From Archangium lansingense (GTDB lineage: Bacteria; Myxococcota; Myxococcia; Myxococcales; Myxococcaceae), in contig NZ_JAPNKA010000001.1 in the NCBI RefSeq assembly GCF_026626635.1, forward strand, positions 930,001 through 994,000: a stretch of 64,000 bases of DNA, read 5' to 3'. Under the pieces are notes generated by a model. The model was not told the DNA's origin, did not search any database, and saw only the letters and a program-made list of their open reading frames with translations. Positions 52,749 to 61,389 of the stretch are shown piece after piece; the first letter of the stretch is position 1, and each line of letters starts with the position of its first letter. The position numbers and the translations under genes were made by a program.

Positions 52749-54884
52749 CTACTTGAATCGGTCCACCGCCCGGATGTACTGCGTGGAAAGGACCACGGCG
52801 GCGTCGGCGGGGCCTCCAACGTCGTACCGTTCGGCGCCGAGTGTCTCCTCGTCGCGGTGGATCAACTCCATGCAGACCGGGTACGTCTTCCCGGTATGTG
52901 TCCTGGCTTGCGTAAAGCGGCCGTAGACGCGCTCCGGCCCCAGGTAGAGCCGTCCGGTGAGGTGGACCGGGTCCAATTGCCCCAGTCGGTCCACTGTCCG
53001 CACCGGGGTGGACTCGCGCACGGTGACGCGTTTGACGCCACCCTCGACGGGGAAGGCGACACCTGCCGTGTCGCCGATGGCGATGCCCAGCTCCTTCATG
53101 GCCTTCAAGGCCTCGGGAGGGCAGTCGGCGGGCCTCGGCGGTGGGCGCACAACCTGCGGCGTGCTGGTGCAACTGGTGAGCAACACGATGCAGAAGCCCA
53201 CTACGCATGTCTCCTGGCGGGTGGGCACACAGGGCAATGCCTTTCGCTGCGGCCTCGGGGTGGGCTTCTCTTCGGACTTCAAGCGGGCGTCATTCTCGCG
53301 GAGCATGGTGGCGAAGGTGGACGCGGGAGGAGGGTCCAGGACTGTGGCCGCGCCCCCTCCAGCTTCGGACGGCCCTTTCGATGCCGCCACTTCGCGGACC
53401 AGATAGGCGTGCAGCGTCGGGTTGCTCGCCAACCTCCCGGCAGGGAGTGGCTCCTCTGGTAACGCCGGAGCTGGCGTCGCTGCCGTGCGGCCCTTCACGG
53501 CCCACGCGCCCACCAGCACCCCCACGCCCAGCAGCACCACCGCGAGCGCCACCATTGCCGCGTGAATCGGCGTCATGCCCGCGGTGAGCCGCGAACGCGC
53601 GTGTGCACGGCGGACAGGGCTCGGCGGAGCGTGTGATACGCCCTGAGCCCCATTCTCGTGGGCTGGGGAGGGCGCGGCGGCTTCAGCCACCGGAGGCGGT
53701 GACGCTCCCGGGGCAGGCCCGGCCATCACCGCCGCATCTGGCGCTTCACCAACGGGCGCGGACCTGGCCGCCTCCTGTGCAGGGACGGGTTCAGGGACGG
53801 GTGGCTCCACGACGGCAGGGCCGCATTCGTGCCGCGCGGGTGCTGGCCCGCGCCTGGTTTTCTGTCCCCGCCGCAGCGGGCCCGCGGTCCACCGCTGGGC
53901 CTCCTTCGCCCCCGCATCGCCTGGTGCCATTCCAGGCACGTCCTCGGTAGGCGCTAGCTCCGGCGCCTCCACGTCCACCAGCGGCAGCACCCAGCTCTCG
54001 TCCGCCCCGGCCAGCGCCGCCTCCAGTGCTCCCGCCAGCTCCACGCACGTGGCGAAGCGAGCTCCCCGCTCCTTCTCCAACATGCGCATGCAGAGCTCGC
54101 TGAGCACCGGGGGCACGCGCGGGTTCACCTCGCGAGGCGCCTTGGGCCTCACCGTGAGGATGCGCTCGTTGAGTGCGCCCACGTAGCGCTGGCCAAAGGG
54201 CAGCACGTCCGTGAGCAGCCAGTAGAGGATGACGCCCAGGGCCCACAACTCATCCCCCGCGTCGGGCGTGTAGCGTGCCTGTCCGTCCGCGTGCTCCCGC
54301 TCGAAGCGCAGGGCCTCGGGGCTGCGGTACTCGGGTGTGCCCGGTGGGAGCGTCTCACCCGTCAGCGTCGGCTCTCCCGCCAGCCAGCCGATTCCGAAGT
54401 CCACCAGCATGGGCACCCCATCCGAGGTGCGCAGCAGGATGTTCTCCCGCTTGAGGTCGCGGTGCAGCACGCCCCGGGCGTGGATGTCCGCCAGCGCTCG
54501 CACCACCTCCAGCAGCACGCGGGCCACGCACCGCGCACAGGGGTTGTCCTCCAGTGCCCACTCCTCCAGCGTCCGGCCCGCGACGAAGTCCATGACGAAG
54601 AAGAGGTGTCCATGGACGGCATGCGGCCATCTGCCCCAGGTGTGTAGGCGCACCACGTTGCGGTGCAGGAGGTGCCGGAGGATGTTGATTTCGCGCTGAC
54701 CCCGAGCGTCCAGGGAACGGGCGCGCAACAGCTTGAGGGCGAAGAAGCGCCCTTCTCGCACCACCTTGTAGACGAGCCCGTGGCCTCCGGAGCCCAGTGG
54801 CGCCACGATCTCGTAGCCCTCCACCTTGTCTCCGCGGGCGGGGAAGGGGAAGGATGCATTCTCTACAGGTGGGGCCAGCTTCAT
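52749..54884 (-). CDS. Ser/Thr protein kinase with membrane segment and lipoprotein-like tail
   Basis: The kinase domain is complete: LGSGGHGLVYKV glycine loop, Lys51 in FALKLL, HRDLKRENIL with catalytic Asp143, DFG at 162-164, and APE-like SPEALRF. A Pro/Ala-rich linker leads to a membrane helix near residues 437-465 (AAMVALAVVLLGVGVLVGAW). The remaining part contains a second hydrophobic stretch with a lipobox-like end, CVVGFCIVLLTSC near 557-575, followed by a globular ~140-residue domain. It looks as if a downstream lipoprotein gene has become fused to the kinase. GTG 54902 is an alternative start to ATG 54884. It probably phosphorylates a partner in this locus. Confidence 0.9.
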   Translation of the reverse strand: MKLAPPVENASFPFPARGDKVEGYEIVAPLGSGGHGLVYKVVREGRFFALKLLRARSLDARGQREINILRHLLHRNVVRLHTWGRWPHAVHGHLFFVMDFVAGRTLEEWALEDNPCARCVARVLLEVVRALADIHARGVLHRDLKRENILLRTSDGVPMLVDFGIGWLAGEPTLTGETLPPGTPEYRSPEALRFEREHADGQARYTPDAGDELWALGVILYWLLTDVLPFGQRYVGALNERILTVRPKAPREVNPRVPPVLSELCMRMLEKERGARFATCVELAGALEAALAGADESWVLPLVDVEAPELAPTEDVPGMAPGDAGAKEAQRWTAGPLRRGQKTRRGPAPARHECGPAVVEPPVPEPVPAQEAARSAPVGEAPDAAVMAGPAPGASPPPVAEAAAPSPAHENGAQGVSHAPPSPVRRAHARSRLTAGMTPIHAAMVALAVVLLGVGVLVGAWAVKGRTAATPAPALPEEPLPAGRLASNPTLHAYLVREVAASKGPSEAGGGAATVLDPPPASTFATMLRENDARLKSEEKPTPRPQRKALPCVPTRQETCVVGFCIVLLTSCTSTPQVVRPPPRPADCPPEALKAMKELGIAIGDTAGVAFPVEGGVKRVTVRESTPVRTVDRLGQLDPVHLTGRLYLGPERVYGRFTQARTHTGKTYPVCMELIHRDEETLGAERYDVGGPADAAVVLSTQYIRAVDRFK

Positions 54885-54942
54885 GACCTCGGAGGTTAGC
54901 ACCGCCCGTCATGCACGCGGCTGGGACAGACCCGTGCTTCGC

Positions 54943-55320
54943 TCACTCTTCCTCGGGCACGTTCTCAATGGCTTTCAGGATGCGGTTGAGCCACTTCACC
55001 TTGATGGGGGACCAGCCGCGCAGCATGCGCACGGTCTGCCGCAGCTCCGGGGCGAGATTGTTCTCGGGTGCCGGCGTCTCCAGCGAAGGGGCCACGTCCG
55101 CACTACCCAATACCAGCAGGACATCGGAGGACAGGCCGAGCACCAGGGCCATCCTCCGCAACGTGGGGACGGAGGGCATCATATGGCCACGCTCGATGCG
55201 GCCATACACGTTGGGGGCGATTCCAATCTGTCTCGCCACCTGGGTTTGGGTGAGTCCCAGCCGCTCACGGGCGACTCGCGCCACCTCACCCAGAGACTTC
55301 ATGAGCAGTTCGGTTTCCAT
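54943..55320 (-). CDS. XRE-family regulator (locus copy 1)
   Basis: The 125-residue DNA-binding protein has an N-terminal helix-turn-helix (RVARERLGLTQTQVARQIG and YGRIERGHMMPSVPTLRRMA) and a C-terminal helical tail with LRQTVRMLRGWSPIKVKWLN. It is a paralogue of the XRE gene at 22975 and of the two adjacent ones. It probably controls this locus. The start at 55320 (METELLMKSLGEV) may instead be the internal Met at residue 7. Confidence 0.9.
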   Translation of the reverse strand: METELLMKSLGEVARVARERLGLTQTQVARQIGIAPNVYGRIERGHMMPSVPTLRRMALVLGLSSDVLLVLGSADVAPSLETPAPENNLAPELRQTVRMLRGWSPIKVKWLNRILKAIENVPEEE

Positions 55321-55376
55321 GCGTTGCGTCTACCAGCCTCGTGCACTCCCAGTGGCACGCTGGGGTTGGGGCCTGC

Positions 55377-55787
55377 TCATCGGTGCAACTCCAGATCCGC
55401 CAGCTCCACCAGCTTGCGCAGCAACACCAGACGTTCGCGAGACCAGCCGCGCAGCAGGCGGACGATGCGGCTCACCTCGGGTGGTTCGTCCGGAGCGGGT
55501 GTAGAGGCTGCCTCGGAGACCTGCCCCACGGCGCTCCCCTGGGACAGCAACACATCCGGGGACGTCTCCAAGGCGTCGCAGAGGCGCAGCAGGCTCGGCA
55601 CGCTGGGCATCATGTCCCCACGCTCGACGCGGCCATAGACGTCCGATGTCGTTCCCGCGCGCCTGGCGACCTGGGCCTGCGTGAGTCCCAGGCGGAGCCG
55701 TGCGGCGCGGGCCGCCTTTCCGAAGGACCGACGTACCGCAACCGTCTGAGGGTCCTCAGTTCGTGGTTTGTCTGGAGTCACATCCAT
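55377..55787 (-). CDS. XRE-family regulator (locus copy 2)
   Basis: The 136-residue protein has the same layout: HTH (RAARLRLGLTQAQVARRAG, YGRVERGDMMPSVPSLLRLC) and tail VSRIVRLLRGWSRERLVLLR. Its start overlaps the end of the third XRE gene by 32 bp, so the two are translated from one transcript. Paralogy of three adjacent XRE genes suggests local duplication followed by divergence of the recognition helix. Confidence 0.9.
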   Translation of the reverse strand: MDVTPDKPRTEDPQTVAVRRSFGKAARAARLRLGLTQAQVARRAGTTSDVYGRVERGDMMPSVPSLLRLCDALETSPDVLLSQGSAVGQVSEAASTPAPDEPPEVSRIVRLLRGWSRERLVLLRKLVELADLELHR

Positions 55788-56178
55788 CTCGTGTCTCCTG
55801 AGCGGGCAACATGGCGTTGGCCACGGTGCTCAGCGCGTGGAGCTGCCTCGGTTTCAGCCGTCTCACCGTGCGCAGGAGTCGGCGTACCGCGGGCGGCTCG
55901 CTGTCGATGGCGGGGGGCTGGGCGAGCCACACGGGCGCCTTGGTGAACGAGAACCCCAATAGCGAGTTGGCATCCACCCTGAGCGCGCGGCACACCCGCA
56001 GCAGCGTGGGCAGGCTGGGGAGCAGCAGGCCGCGCTCCATGCGGCCATACACTTCCGTTACGACGCCCACGCGCTCGGCTGCCTCCTGTTGCGTCAGTCC
56101 GGCCTTCTCGCGCGCCGCTCGTGCCATCTTCCCGAGCTGGAGAGCGAGTGCATCTCGTGTCTTGTGTCGCTGGGGCAT
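55756..56178 (-). CDS. XRE-family regulator (locus copy 3)
   Basis: The 140-residue protein has HTH (RAAREKAGLTQQEAAERVG, YGRMERGLLLPSLPTLLRVC) and tail VRRLLRTVRRLKPRQLHALS. It ends in a Ser/Arg/Thr-rich stretch that overlaps copy 2. It begins 8 bp after the pseudokinase stop, which supports a single operon. It is likely a regulator of the neighbouring kinase/toxin genes. Confidence 0.9.
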   Translation of the reverse strand: MPQRHKTRDALALQLGKMARAAREKAGLTQQEAAERVGVVTEVYGRMERGLLLPSLPTLLRVCRALRVDANSLLGFSFTKAPVWLAQPPAIDSEPPAVRRLLRTVRRLKPRQLHALSTVANAMLPAQETRDGCDSRQTTN

Positions 56179-56186
56179 GGTGGGTC

Positions 56187-57371
56187 TCAGTCGTCGAGCT
56201 CGTCGAGGTTCTCGAGGTCCATGTCCGGTGGGACGGGCAGGACACCAATCTCGACAATGGGATAGGCCTGCAGCTTGTCGAGGTCCGAGGCCTCGCCAAA
56301 GAGGCGGTTCACCTCCGCCTTCGCCTGCTTCGCACCGTAGGGCTGCTGGCCGGCCCCCTGGAGGAAGTCTCGTAGCTCATCGCGCAGCTGGCCCGCTGTC
56401 TGGTAGCGCTCGGCGGGCTCGGGGCGCAGGGCTCTGGCGACAATCCGCCGCAGCGGCTCGGGCAGCTCCTCGGTTGCCTGCTGCACCTCCTCCGGGCCGA
56501 AGTGCAGGAGGCGGTTGGCCAGCGTCTCCAGGGGGAGGAGCGAGGAAGGCCGTTCGCCACGCACCTCGGGTGGGAAGCGTTGCTCGAGGTCGTGCCACAA
56601 CCTGTCGGGCGGATCGAGCGGGTAGCGGGCCAGCAGCATCTCCAGCAGCACGAGGCCCAGGGAGAAGATGTCGGCGCGGCCGTCCAGCGCCGGAGGGGTG
56701 AGCGGGTCGCGCTGGTCCGCCTTGGGCTTCTCGAAGCCGCGCAGGATTTCTGGCGCGGTATAGGCCGGGTCCCCCCGGAGAGTCCTTGGCGGAGTGGGGA
56801 TGCGGCCCATCAACTCCGACCAGGCCGCGCCGAAGTTGGTGAGCTGGACGCGCCCGTTGTAGCCCAGGCGGATGCGCATGGGGCCCACGGCACGGTGGAC
56901 GAGGTGGAGGGGCCTGCCCTCGTCATCCACGGCGCGGTGGGCATGGTCGAGCGCATCCGCCACCTCGGCGGCGACATAGGCGGCGAAGCCATGCGACAGC
57001 TTGCTGCCCACCGACACGGCCGCGTCCATGATGGAGAGGAGGAAGCGGCCGTGGCCCATGTCCATGACGACGTAGGCCATCTCTTCAGTGAACGCGGAGC
57101 CGAGCACGCGGGCGATATTGGGGTGGCGCAGGAACCCGGAGAGATTCACCTCTTCGAGGGCGCGGGCGCGCAGCTCGCGCTCCTCCCCCAGGAGGATGGG
57201 CTTGAGGATGACCCTCTTGAGTGGGCCGCCCCGGACGTGCTGACGCGAGGCGAGCAGCAGGGTGTCGTAGTCGGGATGGGACACCAGAGGGCGCTGGATG
57301 GAATAGCGGTGGCTGCCCGACTCGAAGTCGAGTGGAGAAGGGAGTCCGCCGGAATCCGTCGGCTCGGACAT
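56187..57371 (-). CDS. Ser/Thr pseudokinase
   Basis: The 394-residue protein has the Hanks kinase fold: VILKPI with Lys57, HRxxxP-type loop, GDPAYTAPEILRGF (APE motif intact) and DGRADIFSLGLVLLEML. However, the HRD motif is HRA (Ala161), so the catalytic Asp is lost. The DFG motif reads NFG (Asn179), so the metal-binding Asp is lost as well. It should therefore bind but not phosphorylate substrates, or act as an allosteric partner for the active kinase encoded a few genes away. GGAG precedes the ATG at 57371 by 6 bases. No membrane segment is seen. Confidence 0.9.
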   Translation of the reverse strand: MSEPTDSGGLPSPLDFESGSHRYSIQRPLVSHPDYDTLLLASRQHVRGGPLKRVILKPILLGEERELRARALEEVNLSGFLRHPNIARVLGSAFTEEMAYVVMDMGHGRFLLSIMDAAVSVGSKLSHGFAAYVAAEVADALDHAHRAVDDEGRPLHLVHRAVGPMRIRLGYNGRVQLTNFGAAWSELMGRIPTPPRTLRGDPAYTAPEILRGFEKPKADQRDPLTPPALDGRADIFSLGLVLLEMLLARYPLDPPDRLWHDLEQRFPPEVRGERPSSLLPLETLANRLLHFGPEEVQQATEELPEPLRRIVARALRPEPAERYQTAGQLRDELRDFLQGAGQQPYGAKQAKAEVNRLFGEASDLDKLQAYPIVEIGVLPVPPDMDLENLDELDD

Positions 57372-57403
57372 GAGTGTCTCCTGGGAAGGAGAAGGCGGGA
57401 GTC

Positions 57404-58009
57404 TCAGAGCGCGGCGGTGGACGGCGCGGGAACTTGCACGTGCTGCCACTGGTTGGCGTCATCGAGCCTGTAGAAGTTGCCTACCTCGAAGATGCCAGCG
57501 CGCAGCCCCCCATCGCGCACCTCCACTGGGCCCACACACTGGTTGGGTTTGCCGCTGAGCGCCTCCGCGAGATAGCCGTCCCGGCGCAGGACGAAGAGCG
57601 TCTGGAACTCCTGGATGCGGCGGCCCAGTTCGGCGCGTGTAACGGGTTGCTTCTTGAACACCACATCGAGCAGCAGCACGTCCGCCACCAGCCAGGGGGC
57701 GTAGGCGGCGGAGGTGGGGGGATTCAGGTCGAAGTGGAGCCGGAGCTGCCGCGCCTGCTCGGGCGACAGCTCGAACCCGGTGGGCAGGAACTCCGTGGCC
57801 AGGCCGGCCTTCACCAGGAGCGCGCCGAATTCATCCAACTTCGCGAGCCTGTCACGGGTTGTGCTCAATGCCTGGGGTGGGGAGTTGCTGGCGCACGCCA
57901 GAGGGCAGAGCAGCGTCAGGCAGAGCGCGACGAGCAGCCCAGGAAACGGATGGGCAGGATGAGAGGCAAGACGAGTCCTCTTCCGAGGCGAAAGAGCTTC
58001 GCTCGGCAT
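57404..58009 (-). CDS. lipoprotein of unknown family, first gene of the kinase/toxin locus
   Basis: The 201-residue product has a positively charged start and a lipoprotein-type signal (GLLVALCLTLLCPLAC), then a helical/mixed mature part with FELSPEQARQLRLHFDLNPP, TRAELGRRIQEFQTLFVLRR and FEVGNFYRLDDANQWQHVQV. It lies 32 bp before the pseudokinase gene. GGAGG is 7 bases before the ATG at 58009. The envelope location suggests a sensor or partner for the locus (inference). Confidence 0.75.
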   Translation of the reverse strand: MPSEALSPRKRTRLASHPAHPFPGLLVALCLTLLCPLACASNSPPQALSTTRDRLAKLDEFGALLVKAGLATEFLPTGFELSPEQARQLRLHFDLNPPTSAAYAPWLVADVLLLDVVFKKQPVTRAELGRRIQEFQTLFVLRRDGYLAEALSGKPNQCVGPVEVRDGGLRAGIFEVGNFYRLDDANQWQHVQVPAPSTAAL

Positions 58010-58251
58010 GATGATACCTCCGGTTACTCTTGGGGTTTTGTTCGGGAAACGCCCAAATGGGTAACACAGAGCATGGTCCAAGGGAAGTCCTGTCCAACCG
58101 CGTAGGTCATGAAGCCAAGTCAACCTGTGAGAACGGGAGACGGGTTCTTTCGCGCGAAGTGGGCGAGGCTCGGCGAAATGTGGACGGATGCGTCAGTCCG
58201 CACGACGTGACCTATCCGGTCCAGGTGCCCGGACACGTCAGTGCCAATTCC

Positions 58252-59160
58252 TTACCTCGCAGGGCTGGCGCCGGGAGGCTCGGGCGTCTCCAGCTCCGGT
58301 GGCAGCACGTAGGGCCCCAAGGTGTCGCGGTACTCGCGGACCAGCGCCTCGGGCGCGTGCACCTTCTGGCCCGTGAGCATCGTCTGCAGCATCATCGCGT
58401 TGGCCACGCCCTTGCCTCGCACGTGGTTGTTGGTGACCACATACACGTCGCTCACGCGCGGATGCGCTGCGATCTCCTTCGTGCGCGCGGCCCAGGGCTT
58501 CAGCTCCTTCGCCGTGTACAGGTAGTCGTAGCGCTCCATCGCGCTCGCCGCCTTGCGGAACCAGTTGTGGTAGTTGCGCCCGTGTACTCGCACGTACCCC
58601 ACCGACGACGTCACTCGTGCGCTCGGGCCGATCGAGTCATGGAAGAGCGGCTGGTCGATGTTCACGAAGCCCACGCCGCGCTCGGCCAGCTCCGCGAACA
58701 CGTCCGGCACATTCCAGGACTCGTGCCGCACCTCCAGCACCAGCGGCCAGTCGGAGAACGTGGACACCAGCTCATCCAGCCAGTCCCGGTTCTCCTCCGT
58801 GTTGCGGAACGACCAGGGGAACTGCATCAGCACCGCTCCCAGCTTTCCCGCCTCGTGAATGGCATCCAGCCCCTCGCGAGTCTGGCGCACCTCATCGGCC
58901 GTCCACACGGCGTCCCGCTCGTGGGTGAAGCGCCGCCATAGCTTCGCGGTGAAGCGGAAGTCCCGGTTGAAGTCCGTGCGCTTCACCCAGAGCTCGGCGT
59001 TGCGGCGGCTGATGGGCCGGTAGAAGCTGGTGTTCAGCTCTATCGCGTCGAAGTACCCCGCCAGGAAGGCCAGCGGATCGAACCCCTTCGGCTTGGGTTT
59101 CGGGTACACCACTCCCGCCCAGTCGTCGTAGCTCCATCCCGCGGGGCCGATGCGAATCAC
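58252..59160 (-). CDS. DUF72 (YecE-like) TIM-barrel protein
   Basis: The 302-residue protein has the DUF72 pattern: IRIGPAGWSYDDWAG at the start, FDAIELNTSFYRPISRRN, LGAVLMQFPWSFRNTEEN, VLEVRHESWNV, YVRVHGRN and VYVVTNNHVRGKGVANA. The family is a conserved TIM-barrel group of unknown enzymatic function. The GTG at 59160 is preceded by GGAGG at 7 bases and was preferred over upstream in-frame starts. It stands alone. Confidence 0.9.
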   Translation of the reverse strand: MIRIGPAGWSYDDWAGVVYPKPKPKGFDPLAFLAGYFDAIELNTSFYRPISRRNAELWVKRTDFNRDFRFTAKLWRRFTHERDAVWTADEVRQTREGLDAIHEAGKLGAVLMQFPWSFRNTEENRDWLDELVSTFSDWPLVLEVRHESWNVPDVFAELAERGVGFVNIDQPLFHDSIGPSARVTSSVGYVRVHGRNYHNWFRKAASAMERYDYLYTAKELKPWAARTKEIAAHPRVSDVYVVTNNHVRGKGVANAMMLQTMLTGQKVHAPEALVREYRDTLGPYVLPPELETPEPPGASPAR

Positions 59161-59449
59161 GCGCACACCTCCAGCAGGTGAAGGTGGAGACGCACCTGCC
59201 GCACCGCAGCGCGCGCCCGCCCGGCTGCCCTCATGGGTTGCCCGCGGGTGTGGTGTCACTCGACTCCAGGTATGGGTCCGAGGGCCTTCCGCAAAGGCTG
59301 CGCGCCCGCCGAGGGGGCTCCGCAAAGGCTGCATGCCCGGCCCTCTCTAACCCCTCGTTTCTCCGAGGGCAGAGGGGTTGGCGCTCCATATGCAATGGAG
59401 AGTGGGCGTCACGACGGCTCCAACGGGGAGCCACTCACGAGGCGCGAAG

Positions 59450-59782
59450 ATGAAGCGAAACCTGCAGATCACCTTCCGTGGAATGGATGCCAGCGATGCC
59501 CTCTCGGAGCACATCCGCGACAGCGCGGACAAGCTCGAGCAGTTCTTCGACGGCATCACTGGCTGCCACGTGGTGGTGGAGGAGCCGCACCGGCATCATC
59601 AGCAGGGCAAGCACTTCCACGTCCGCTTGGACCTGCACGTCCCCGGCAAGAACATCGTGGTCGACCGCGACCACGGCGAGAAGGTCTCGCACGAGGATGC
59701 CTACCAGGCCGTGAACGATGCCTTCGATGCCGCCCGGCGTCAGTTGCAGCACTACGCCGAGGGGCTTCGCGCCCACCGTTGA
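59450..59782 (+). CDS. hpf: short ribosome hibernation promoting factor homologue
   Basis: The 110-residue protein has the S30AE/sigma-54-modulation pattern: LQITFRGMDASDALSEHIRD, LEQFFDGITGCHVVVEEPH, FHVRLDLHVPGKNIVVDRDH and YQAVNDAFDAARRQLQHYAE. HPF/RaiA proteins bind the ribosomal decoding site and inactivate ribosomes in stationary phase. The protein is of the short type, lacking the dimerising C-terminal domain, so it would need a partner for 100S formation. Start ATG is at 59450. Confidence 0.92.
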   Translation: MKRNLQITFRGMDASDALSEHIRDSADKLEQFFDGITGCHVVVEEPHRHHQQGKHFHVRLDLHVPGKNIVVDRDHGEKVSHEDAYQAVNDAFDAARRQLQHYAEGLRAHR

Positions 59783-59797
59783 AGTCCGTCGTGGCGC

Positions 59798-60325
59798 TCA
59801 GGGAGGGCCGTTGTAGGTGGGGTCGTCGCCCGGGACGAAGTTCTGGCCGCGGATGTCGTAGGTGCACTCGAGCCGCGAGCCGTCCTCGAACCGGGCGTCG
59901 ATCTTCCCCTCGAGGTCGTTGGCGTCCGCGTGCCTGACGCTGAACGTGCCCCCGCTCAGCTCGGGTGCGTCCGCGGGCGCCTGGATGTGCCAGATGGAGA
60001 CCGCGCCCTCCTGGGGCATCCGCTGGGACCACTCCTCCTCGGACAGGCCGAGGGGGATGTCCCTCATGGCCTGTTCCGCGGGAAGCTTGACCTCGGTGAT
60101 GACCCGCAGGTCGCTGTTCCCGTAGAAGAGCTGGAGGCGCGCCGTCCGGACGTAGGCGCCCTCGTGCTCGGGATGGAAGGTCGTCGGGACGATGACGAGC
60201 GAGCTGTCGCCGTCGAGCGTTCCATCGATGCGGGTACCGCCCAAGGTGCCCTCACACCGTCCTTCGGGTCCGCACCCGGTGAGCAGGGCGGCACCGAGGA
60301 GGAGACCCGGGATGACACGAACCAT
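59798..60325 (-). CDS. lipoprotein (175 aa) of unknown family
   Basis: The product starts MVRVIPGLLLGAALLTGC, a clear lipoprotein signal. The mature domain (GTRIDGTLDGDSSLVIVPTT, AYVRTARLQLFYGNSDLRVI, ISIWHIQAP-like WHIQAPADAP, FEDGSRLECTYDIRGQ) is beta-rich with two Cys that could pair. It could be a surface or periplasmic binding protein. Its neighbour is a second lipoprotein gene on the same strand. Confidence 0.75.
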   Translation of the reverse strand: MVRVIPGLLLGAALLTGCGPEGRCEGTLGGTRIDGTLDGDSSLVIVPTTFHPEHEGAYVRTARLQLFYGNSDLRVITEVKLPAEQAMRDIPLGLSEEEWSQRMPQEGAVSIWHIQAPADAPELSGGTFSVRHADANDLEGKIDARFEDGSRLECTYDIRGQNFVPGDDPTYNGPP

Positions 60326-60368
60326 TCAGGAGCTCCGCTTGGATGGGGTTGTGCTGCTCGAGGTGGTG

Positions 60369-60848
60369 TCAGGGCAGTGACGGGTTGTCACACGGCTGGA
60401 CCTCGATGGGACCCAGCACGGGGCCGCCGTCGGGGTTCTTGCACACGGGACACACGCCGCCCCGAGGCCAGCGCTGCGTGGGCGAGCCGTCGCTGCTCCT
60501 CACTGGCCCGGTGGAGATGAGTCCGTCGAAATCGGGGGCCAGCTCCACCGTGGTGGTGTCGTTGCCGCGCAGTCCGCTCAGCACCAGCTTTCCGTCACGG
60601 GCTTCCCAGTGGCCCCGCGCATCCCCCATGGTGTCGCAGCCGCGCATCGACCAACGCACCACGCCTCCCGGCTCGATGGACAGGTTGTAGGCGTCCGGCT
60701 TGTTCTCCCAGTGGAACACGCCGGCATAGCCCTCGGGGGGTGGTGTGTCATCCGTGGGGTGCTTCTCGTTCCCTGGCCCCCCCTCACACCCTGCGCCCAC
60801 CAGGAGCACAGCGGCCAGCAGACTCCAGACTCCGCGTACAGAAGACAC
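60369..60848 (-). CDS. lipoprotein (159 aa) of unknown family
   Basis: The product starts at a GTG with MSSVRGVWSLLAAVLLVGAG and a lipobox Cys. The mature part has GVFHWENKPDAYNLSIEPGG, WSMRGCDTMGDARGHWEA and a C-terminal CPVCKNPDGG with two Cys. GGAGGAGG is upstream of the start. It is beta-rich. It may form a pair with the lipoprotein gene downstream. Confidence 0.7.
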   Translation of the reverse strand: MSSVRGVWSLLAAVLLVGAGCEGGPGNEKHPTDDTPPPEGYAGVFHWENKPDAYNLSIEPGGVVRWSMRGCDTMGDARGHWEARDGKLVLSGLRGNDTTTVELAPDFDGLISTGPVRSSDGSPTQRWPRGGVCPVCKNPDGGPVLGPIEVQPCDNPSLP

Positions 60849-61023
60849 GCTTCACCCTCCTCCGTTGAAGACGCAGAGGCCTCGTGTCAGCAATCCCCAC
60901 GCCACCCGGGAGCGCTGGCGCACGGCCCAAAAGACGCGGACTTGCCGTGGCTCCGGGTGGACAGCCTCTCTGTCATTCATGGGGGGCCCTCGGTTTTTCG
61001 TCGTCAGGGGGCCGGCGGGCTCG

Positions 61024-61389
61024 TCATTCAGGGGTGGGGGGCACCGGGGGTAGCACGGCCTCCACCGCGCGGAGCAGCGCCGTGAGCGAGAAGGGTTTGC
61101 GGAGGAAACCCTGGACGAGCTGGCCTTGCAGCGCCTCGCTGGCACAGGAGGTCACGACGAGCACCGCCGTGGAGGGAGTGTCCCGCCGCAGCGTCTCGAG
61201 CACCGTCAGGCCGTCCACCAGGGGCAGCATCAAGTCGAGCAGCACCAGGTCCAACTGCTCCCGCGCGAGCGTGTCGAGGGCAGCCATTCCGTTATGGGCG
61301 GTGAGCACCCGGTGGCCCTCGCCTTCAAGGATGTCCTGGAGGGAGTCCGTGAGGATCTCTTCGTCATCGACGATGAGGAGCCGGCTCAT
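61024..61389 (-). CDS. single-domain response regulator
   Basis: A 121-residue receiver domain with the acidic pocket (VDDEE near residues 8-11), phosphoacceptor Asp52 in LLDLMLP, Thr80 and Lys98 in LRKPF. There is no output domain, so it acts by phosphorylation-dependent protein contact. Its ATG overlaps the stop of the double-KaiC gene (ATGA), so the two are translationally coupled and probably interact. No histidine kinase is in the window. Confidence 0.93.
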   Translation of the reverse strand: MSRLLIVDDEEILTDSLQDILEGEGHRVLTAHNGMAALDTLAREQLDLVLLDLMLPLVDGLTVLETLRRDTPSTAVLVVTSCASEALQGQLVQGFLRKPFSLTALLRAVEAVLPPVPPTPE

